From the NCBI RefSeq assembly GCF_022539665.2, contig NC_081333.1:5330971-5394970 (forward strand): a DNA stretch of 64,000 nt. The letters are read 5' to 3'. The translations under genes were made by a program, and so were the position numbers. The notes beneath the pieces were generated by a model that saw nothing but the letters and a program-made list of their open reading frames with translations, made no database searches and was not told the origin of the DNA. Of this stretch, positions 57,601 to 64,000 are shown in pieces. The stretch is from Daphnia carinata. Its lineage: Eukaryota > Arthropoda > Branchiopoda > Diplostraca > Daphniidae. Every line of letters starts with the position of its first letter. Positions within the stretch are counted from its first letter, which is position 1.

Positions 57601-60600
57601 TCGCAGAGATTCGGGCAAACATCCCCGCCGACGCAGTAAGACACTGCCCAGGGTTACAAAATCCCGCCGACATCGCATCACGGGGAGCTTCAGTCAGTAC
57701 CCTCAACCACATGGAAGAATGGGGGGTTGGCCCGTCGTGGTTGAGCGATAGCAGCCGTTGGCCGACCGGTCCGACCGCCCCTGACTTGAAAGGAACTGTA
57801 GAAATTAGTAAAGAAGAAAAAACAATAAAAGAAATAACAATAGGTACGGTAGTCACCGAAGGACGATGGTACGAGCATCATAGTCGCCTGCGTTCCATCA
57901 TACGGATTTGGGCGACGGTCCGAAGAGCGGCTAGCCGGTTTCAAGGAGGATCCAGCCCGGACACGTCAATGCCAGCCGTCGCCTTTGGAAGAGTCTTCCC
58001 AATGCTCACGGTGGAAGAAATAGAAGCCGCGGAGATAGACTTGTGGAGGGACGCTCAAACCAACGCTTACCCCGAAGTCATTAAAGCGCTAAAACAGGGT
58101 CAACCTCCCCGGCACGAGAAGCTACGAAAACTTGGCCTCCTCTGGGACGAGAAATCCCGAGTGATCAGATGTGTCGGCCGCCACCAAAATTGGCTCAGCT
58201 ACAACAACAAAACCGCGGTAATACTCATACCGGAGGACCATTACCTGACGAAGAAAATCATAGAGCAGACACACGAGAGACTCCAACACACCGGAGTCAG
58301 CACAACGATGGTCGAGATAAGACGCACGTTCTGGATACCACTCCTAAGACAGACGGTCAAAAGGGAACTTCGCCGATGCGTCCGATGCCAGAAGCTGGAC
58401 GCCCGAGCCTTTAATGAAATCCCGGGCCCACTGCCGTTAGACCGACTACAAATGTCTAACCCGTTCGAAGTAACGGGAGTCGATTTTGCCGGACCATTCC
58501 CCCTTACGACGGGGCAAGTAAACACCGAGGATAAGGGGTACATCTGCTTGTTCACCTGTGCGGTGACTCGGGCCGTTCATTTGGAAGCCACCACCGGACA
58601 AGACACAACTACATTCATTCACGCACTAAGAAGATTTTTTGCGAGGCGTGAAGTGCCGAAAGTAATGTACTCAGACAACGCCAGCGCCTTCACCCAAGCG
58701 GCTCGATACTTGAGGGCCTCATATAGAAGTGAACGTGTGTATAACACGCTTCTGGACCTCAAGGTAAAATGGAGATTTTCCCCAAGCTTAACTCCATGGT
58801 GGGGCAGCTTTTGGGAACGAATGGTACAAACAGTGAAAAGACTGTTGTACAAAACATTCGGCAATGAGAGGCTATCGTACGACGTGTTTCAAACAGTACT
58901 AACGGAGATTGAAAACACCATCAACCTCAGACCATTAACATACGTCTCATAGGACGACGACGAACCGTTAACACCGATGCAACTGATATCCGGACACCGA
59001 CAACGTCAAAAACACCCAGTCGACGAAGAAGAAAGGGAATACTCGGACCGCACCGTAGTAACGCGGCGAGAAAGAAAACGAAGGAAGCTACTAGGAATCT
59101 GGTGGGAGAACTTTTACAAAGAATACGTAGCAGACTTAGAAAGATTCCACTGCCCGTCGCCAAACAACACAAAAACAGTGGAAATTGGACAGGTAGTCCT
59201 TGTTCATGACGACAACTGTAAACGGTCAAAATGGAAGACAGGCCGAGTAGCCAAGATCTACCCCAGCTCCGACGGCAAGATCAGACGGGTGGCGGTATTA
59301 ATTGCCGATAAAATGAAGGGAGTCGGCTCGACACCGATCTACCGGGACATGAAAAATCTATTCCCTCTCGAACTCCACGCGGGGCAGATAGATGACGGCC
59401 CATCCAACACAGCACCCTTCCCGCCAGACAGAAACCCGCCGTCAGACTCTGACTCGGACTCTGAGTTGGACGATGGTCCAACGGGGGGAGTGTCAGAAAA
59501 TCTGACGGCCGATCCACAGTCAGCCGGTCGATCTGAGTCCGGGAAAGAAAACACAGGACCGAAGAACGAAGGGACAGAAACCCTAGGCGGAGAAATCCAG
59601 CCGAGGTCCGCAGACTAAAAAGACACGCCGTTAGACGAACGAGACAGTAAACTTGGCCGGAGGAAAAGACCGATACGCCGTTTATTGAAACCGGGGGATC
59701 CGGACTATGATATCCAAATAACCGAACGTGTTTTACCTATATATGAAGAGGAGATCTGGCGAGAAAGAATCGAACCACCTACTAGGGACTCAAACGGAAG
59801 AAATAGGGATAACTGCCGCCAGAAGTAACCTTGGAACATCGGGAAGGGGAGATAGAGATATCACAGGAAGAGATCATCCCGCGGTTTGAAGAATGAAGAG
59901 TTAGCGGCGACCTCTGGTCCAACGTTGAAATCAATGTTCTAAAGTGATAAATTATCTGTCAATAGCGCGTGTTGTAGAGGTATAAAGAGGGGCCGAATAG
60001 GCCAAGAAAATACACTCACATTTCGAACACCAAGGAGGTCTATTGGTAATTATTGCTCCCACTTACTTGTTTCTTGTCGCGCTTGTTGTTTGCTGCCTGC
60101 CATCGTCTTTGCCGTTCGCCGTTCGCCGTTCGTCGCTTCCTGCCTGGTTGCCGCCCTTCGTCTCCACCAGCCGCCGATTCGTCGCTCGCGCCACTTACCG
60201 CCGCCGGTCACCGCTCGCTGATTGCTCGCTGTCTCAACGCTCTTCGTTGCCAGCACCCGCCGCCGAGCCGTAGTCCGCGCCATTCCACTCTGACGTCCAA
60301 CTTCGCCGCTACATCTCTTCTTCCAACAGTAAGTCCTTGCTAATACTTTACCTTTGTTACCCTTGATTAATATAGGTGTGGAACTGACCTTGCTGCCGGG
60401 TGTCCAGCCAGGAGAAGCCCGCTTGCCACGATAGGACCCCTAGACGGGCCGTACTATCCTTCTTCTCTACCGGCGATTCTGATACGAATCTACCGTCAAC
60501 ATACGCTGGCCCCTATAACGGGCTAGGCCAATCAATTTGTTCTTTCTCACTATCATTTCTCTGAGTCGGCAGTCTCCGACGGTGGAAGAAATTCCACAGT

Positions 60601-60903
60601 GGGTACCACGGTCGCTTCCTCCGAATTCAAGCCAAATCCTGATGTAGACGAGCGTTGGGAACGTTTCAAGGTAAACATCCCTTCCACCTGCCTCTCCTAA
60701 GATATACTTCTTTGGTGTCGAACTTTTGGCCGAATGCTTATTCGTTTCAGGTAAAATTTCGAAAAACGTATGCTAGTGATGCTGAAGAACTGAAAAGACG
60801 GGAAATTTGGGAGAGGAATATCGGCAACATCGACAAACACAATGAAGAGTACAAGGAAGGCAAACATTCCTACAAGCTGGCAGAGAACAAATACGCTGAC
60901 ATG
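51686..60903 (+). CDS. Cathepsin-L-type propeptide (I29) gene, split by BEL-A
   Basis: An ATG at 51686 opens a signal peptide (MKCCYIFLLIVVVG) that BEL-A interrupts at 51726. Beyond BEL-A the same frame resumes at the duplicated GTGGG (60599-60603) and continues to 60670 (DVDERWERFK), then donor GTAAAC, an 80-bp intron, acceptor TTTCAG, and exon 60751-60903 with the inhibitor-I29 pattern (KFRKTYASDAEELKRREIWE, then ENKYADM). I29 propeptides keep cysteine proteases inactive; stand-alone versions inhibit them. At 60904 either a donor (GTATAA) leads to unseen protease exons, or an in-frame TAA ends an I29-only protein of about 88 residues. With BEL-A present the gene is presumably null. Confidence 0.8.
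51727..52820 (+). repeat. BEL-A 5' LTR
   Basis: 1094 bp, TGTCAG to ATTCCACA. It contains a TATA box (52217-52223), a splice donor (52551), and in its first 340 bases an open frame that in the 3' LTR encodes the Pol C-terminus. Its TAC at the position of the 3' LTR stop codon extends this frame to 52064. Confidence 0.95.
52217..52223 (+). promoter_or_regulatory. TATA box of the BEL-A LTR
   Basis: TATAAAG in GAGGTATAAAGAGG. The start site would lie near 52245-52255. It is conserved in the 3' LTR at 59981. Confidence 0.7.
52551..52894 (+). other. Predicted leader intron of BEL-A
   Basis: Donor TTCCAACA|GTAAGTCC; acceptor TATTTTTTCCATTACAG|TGTCTGAC; 344 bp. The exon ends in A and the next begins TG, giving ATGTCTGAC in frame with ORF1. 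The intron spans the LTR end and primer-binding site. BEL-B shows the same borders and phase. Confidence 0.75.
52823..52838 (+). other. BEL-A primer-binding site
   Basis: TGGTCCTTCGAACCGG, two bases after the LTR end, identical in BEL-B (14576-14591, minus). The tRNA is not identified. It lies inside the predicted intron. Confidence 0.7.
52895..53595 (+). CDS. BEL-A ORF1: accessory protein of unknown function, start codon made by splicing
   Basis: About 233 residues if translated from the splice-created ATG. It begins MSDNLLLQHQTAVFARF. It is basic, with a helix-prone Arg/Glu/Gln segment (QERAQLAALQAVRDSS; RRDKESIRRREEALAQAR), a Pro/Thr-rich linker, a Lys/Arg cluster (KRSKHRTPTTPRKLRKF) that could bind nucleic acid or direct nuclear entry, and an acidic end (SASDEEEILKS). 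There is no zinc knuckle or known Gag domain; these are in ORF2. There is no ATG within the ORF in any frame. BEL-B has a recognisable homologue. BEL elements normally have one Gag-Pol frame, so this is an extra gene. Confidence 0.7.
53596..53729 (+). repeat. AT-rich simple-sequence spacer between ORF1 and ORF2
   Basis: ATAATAATA repeats, then TTAA repeats, a TA run and an A run (53599-53670), then 59 bases to the ORF2 ATG. It contains no ATG. BEL-B has only a short spacer here. Confidence 0.85.
53730..59618 (+). pseudogene. pol: BEL-A ORF2: Gag-Pol polyprotein with three nonsense codons
   Basis: ATG at 53730 (MSVRQVRPARPAETS). Domains in order: coiled-coil Gag, DUF1759 (LPIFSGEITAWKGWRTIWAT), Cys/His knuckles (CERDNRCFKCLGRSHRTEHC), DUF1758 protease (GLIDSGSQRTF), RT with an intact YVDDWLGGAD box (about 56779-56808), RNase H (LFCDASDDAYSVAA), integrase H2C2 (HERLQHTGV, RCVRCQ) and core (GVDFAGPFPL, YSDNASAF, WWGSFWERM), and DUF5641. 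The single stops TAA at 56649, TGA at 57282 and TAG at 58950 interrupt one frame with no indels. The final 42 codons lie in the 3' LTR. About 1960 codons in all. Confidence 0.9.
59482..59490 (+). other. BEL-A polypurine tract
   Basis: CGGGGGGAG directly precedes the 3' LTR. Confidence 0.8.
59491..60598 (+). repeat. BEL-A 3' LTR
   Basis: 1108 bp. It carries an extra 14 bases from a GCCGTTC-type unit repeated near 60112-60130, where the 5' LTR has fewer copies. ORF2 terminates within it at 59616-59618. Confidence 0.95.
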
Positions 60904-60989
60904 GTATAAACTAATATAAATCAGATGTACAGTATGTTACTACCCCTCTTTAAAAAAAATGCCCCCTATCAACGTATAGCTAGTTAGCA

Positions 60990-63691
60990 ACGTTAGCATT
61001 TCCATATTTTCGTCTTCCGACAGCTTTTTTTGGAAAATTAATTTTAAAATACTTCATATTCCTTATACATCGTAAAATGTTTGCTTGGATATGCCAAATA
61101 TTCTCTCATAATCTAGAGGCTAGAACCGTTTTTTTTAATTCCAAGTACTTGAAAGTCTTTAAAGTTTTCTTCAAACTGGGGAAAAGCTCGAATAGTAAAA
61201 ATCAGCAACCCCTAGTTCTAGACAAAGCAGTAGAACACGCCACCGGTCAAGAATTCCGTTTCATCACCTAAGAAACCCATTCTACAGCCTTTCTCGGAAA
61301 GCGACGAACGAAAGACAGCTCCGATAGCTTACGGTCGTTTCATTGCGCTAATAGAATAATTAACTCCCGCAGTTAGACAGTATTCATGTAATAGGCGAAT
61401 AGAAACTGCATCGGGTACTTATTATTATTGTGCCTATCTTCCTTACAATCTAATTGAAGAAGTCGAACGGGATGAAAACTTCCTTTACACAGGAGTTCCC
61501 TAATCCGTATTCAGAAATGCCGTCACAGGCCGTAATAATGTATTCCACTGAAACCGCTAGCTTCAGCACTTCAGAACTTTAGATTCCTGCGATGTGTTAG
61601 CTGCTGATGGTAAGAAAGCTTATTCTGATAATATAACATATTGGAACTAATATGCCACCGTTTGGAAAATACATCCAATTCAAAATTGAAAGTCATGTAT
61701 TATTCTACGTTGTTTGAATGAAAATTTAAAGAGGAAATAATTAACTAACAGCAGGATAGTTATCAGCCTAGGCTATTCCTGAAGACACCGCGAAACCAAT
61801 TCGGGACTCTTAGATATTTAAGAATCGTTAATGACTAAAACATGTTTACTTGATTTAATTTTGACTTGATGCTTGTATGGAATTGTAGTAACTGTTTCAT
61901 TATGTTTAGTTGTGCTTGTATCTAGATGGTTGGACTACATATCTATTGCACAGGAATTACGGGGAGTACCGATTATTGCTTCCGAAGTTCCTTAGTGAGA
62001 GGTATGCCACTGATTCTGTTCTTTTTCCATGTAGCCTACTAGATGGCTAGAAAATACGTTTAGTATTTGTTTTGGTTTCATAAAAAATATCAGCGATGGT
62101 TTAATGGTCTTCTTTTCTGTTTTATTCGTTTTTGTATGTGAAAATTTTGCAAGAAATTTTAAAAAGCAAAATTTACACAAAATCTTTGTAAGAGCAGAAA
62201 CTTTTTCATTGGTTTTGACAACGATTTTCATCGAGAGCTACATCGACGAGTTGTCGTAAGAAAAACTTGATTAGGTTTAAGAATTTTTGAGACAAAACTA
62301 TGCCAACAGGCTAGGTGCAGCTTCAGTAGCTTCGCGTTTGTCATAAATACTTGCAAAACCAGTCCTACCCTTTAAAATGGAAAGAAAAAAATGAAATAAA
62401 ATTAGTGACCCGAATGACTTATGTAAAAGTTCTACAGAAAATTTGACGGATTCGAACAGCAACTATATTTACTCTCTGCAAGGGAATTATGTCCTTTTCT
62501 TTTAATTTTAATCCTGTAGGGGAGAGCGGACCAAACTGGACACGTACCAGATTGGACAGCCGCAATAACTCGGTAGGGTATTTATGAAATAAAATTTTAA
62601 AAATACTGTGTGACGGGAAATTCTATTCCACACTTAGGCCTTAATCTTAAAAAATATAATAAAAGTATTCGTAAAGTTATCACAAAAATTAAAAACAGCT
62701 ACTTTTTCATTTTTTTGGCTTCTACAATTTTTCATATCGCTCGAAAACCACCATGAACCAGTTTTGGTAATAATAAAAAAAGCTATTTCTTCCCTTTTAA
62801 ATTCCCCGGTTTGTTTTCATTTCTAGGACAAGTGATTAAAATTTATAAACGTTTTAACAAATGATCTTCCGTTGGGAGATACTGGGCAGTTTTGGGGGTG
62901 ATATCAGACGCAAACGATATTTTGGGGTGGGGCTTGGGTTGCTTAGTTACGAAAGAGAATCCTAAACAAAGGCTGAAAGCTGAAAGTTTCAAAGGGTTGT
63001 TTGCTATCTCCTTCTGATAATGGTAATCGATAGTAAATAAATACTTGATACTTAACAAGCCCCTCCTATTTTCATTTTTTTCAAGCTACTTTGCCTATTC
63101 CACACCCCCCGTCAATCATTGACAAATTTCGATTAAATTAAATTCCGTTTATGATATTTTTAATACATACATAAATCGCTTAATGAAATCCGAACGTCAC
63201 ACTATTTTTTCGAAACGTGTATCTTCAATGCAGCAAATTTTAAAGACCATGTCTAATGTGGTACAGCGGATGTCCGGTTTTTCGCCCTTAATTTTTTTTT
63301 CGTTTAATTTTTATATTTTCCAAAAAGGTGTTTATGACTAAACTACTCAACCAATTTGAATGAAAAAATTGTGAACGTGTTTTTAAGTACACTTTACACT
63401 ATGATTTCAAGCACTAAATTTCATTTATTTTCCACAATCCAGAATTCCAGACCAAGGTACTTCAAGCTCTATCTGTACAGGATGTGTGTACGGAAAAATG
63501 CACCGCTTTCCATTCCATATCGGACGAGTAAGAGCAAAACAAGTGGGAGAGCTTATTTATTCTGATATATGTGGTCCAATGCACGAGGCATCACCCAGTG
63601 GTGCTCGATACTACGTCCTCTTTAAAGACGACTGCAGTGGCTGGCGAGTAGTATTTTTTCTTAAAAACAAGTCTGAAGTTGCTGACCAGTT
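60990..63691. repeat. Right arm of the large inverted duplication
   Basis: Reverse-complement match to 40925-37385. It lacks the 834-bp block of the left arm, the junction being at about 61557. The arm starts about 90 bases after the last cathepsin-propeptide exon. It ends inside the duplicated Copia integrase piece (ADQ). Confidence 0.9.
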
Positions 63692-63753
63692 ACTTCAGTA
63701 TACGAAATAAAGTCCAAAAATTTTTTTTTGTCCAGTTTGGGTCCGTTCTCCCC
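62519..63753. mobile_element. TA-flanked element with GGGGAGARCGGACC termini and captured Copia DNA
   Basis: The inverted termini begin GGGGAGAGCGGACC at 62519 and, on the minus strand, GGGGAGAACGGACC at 63753, and match over about 24 bases. TA lies on both sides (62517-62518; 63754-63755). Length 1235 bp. There is no transposase. It contains a Copia integrase fragment at 63447-63690. Confidence 0.75.
63447..63690 (+). pseudogene. Copia-B integrase fragment in the right arm
   Basis: CVYGKMHRFPFHIGRV, LIYSDICGPM and SGWRVVFFLKN, the duplicate of 37625-37385. It stops after VADQ, where the right terminus of the TA-flanked element begins. Confidence 0.9.
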
Positions 63754-63755
63754 TA

Positions 63756-64000
63756 AGAGGGTTGACCATGTCCTTTTTGAACAGGTTTTCGAAACACTCT
63801 GTGGTAATAATATCGACAATAAAATAATTTAAAAAAACGGCGGACAAATTAGAAAATTTTTTAAGAAATTAAAAAGGAAATGAGGAATGACTTGGTTTTA
63901 AAACAGTGTACGGCACCGAAATACCAAGACTAGCTTGCATTGGAACGCTCCCATGTTATAAATAAAACTGTTCATGCTTAATATGAATACGATACTTACC
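63756..64000. other. Unassigned right flank
   Basis: AT-rich, no ORF or repeat recognised. Confidence 0.4.

Larger units (their letters stand above)
51727..60598 (+). mobile_element. BEL-A: young, nearly intact BEL/Pao retrotransposon with an extra ORF
   Basis: LTRs at 51727-52820 and 59491-60598, with the 5-bp target duplication GTGGG at 51722-51726 and 60599-60603. Order: leader exon, intron containing the primer site, ORF1 (no ATG), AT-rich spacer, ORF2 (Gag, protease, RT, RNase H, integrase, DUF5641), polypurine tract. The LTRs differ at about seven positions plus one 14-bp unit, roughly 0.6% substitution. ORF2 is one uninterrupted frame except for three single nonsense codons. No env gene. 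Confidence 0.95.

Overview
The window is eukaryotic and most likely arthropod. It has short spliceosomal introns (an 80-bp intron at 60671-60750), fragments of animal genes (ZSWIM8, ATRX, a cathepsin-L-type propeptide gene) and a mobile-element mix of Gypsy, Copia, BEL/Pao, Jockey-like, Mutator-like and hAT-like elements. A crustacean such as Daphnia fits, but the species is an inference. Almost every base belongs to, or is broken by, a transposable element. The only host gene whose visible parts still look functional is split by a retrotransposon.

Layout. 55-8604: Gypsy-A, a full-length Gypsy element with 278-bp LTRs, gag, pol and an envelope gene, full of frameshifts. 9472-11204: a ZSWIM8-like pseudogene. 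11205-15607: BEL-B, the 5' half of a BEL/Pao element on the minus strand, inserted into a Copia integrase. 16365-17387: a decayed spliced gene ending in a PHD finger. 17545-21602: Copia-A (minus). About 22440-24600: a Mutator-like transposase remnant with a SWIM zinc finger (minus). 25767-29525: BEL-C (LTR plus gag and protease), carrying a TTA-flanked MITE. 29530-33660: Gypsy-B (minus, internally deleted). 34015-34586: a fold-back element. 34790-37625: Copia-B pieces around one central LTR (minus). 37385-40925 and 60990-63691: arms of a large inverted duplication about 20 kb apart. Between the arms: a Jockey-like LINE (41640-45130), an hAT-like element (46239-47747), an orphan envelope-like gene with its LTR (47750-49784), an ATRX-like pseudogene (49850-51105) and BEL-A (51727-60598).

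BEL-A is the youngest and most interesting element. Its LTRs (1094 and 1108 bp) differ by about seven substitutions and one 14-bp repeat-unit change, and it has a clean 5-bp target duplication. It inserted inside the signal-peptide codons of the cathepsin-propeptide gene. It carries an extra ORF (ORF1) ahead of the Gag-Pol ORF (ORF2). ORF1 contains no ATG. A canonical intron (52551-52894) joins an A at the end of the leader exon to TG at the start of ORF1 and so creates an ATG. No ATG exists on the sense strand from 52173 to 53729, so spliced RNA would start at ORF1 and unspliced RNA at ORF2. The intron also contains the primer-binding site, so only unspliced RNA could be reverse transcribed. 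The diverged relative BEL-B keeps the same donor, acceptor, phase and ATG-free leader exon. I read this as a splice-controlled switch between an accessory protein and Gag-Pol/genome, and it is the best candidate here for an undescribed system.

Other themes are LTR elements with introns (Copia-B gag also has a canonical phase-0 intron), non-autonomous repeats built from many copies of a short motif, and several fragments of conserved host genes with remains of exon-intron structure. These fragments suggest genomic duplication followed by decay rather than retrocopying.
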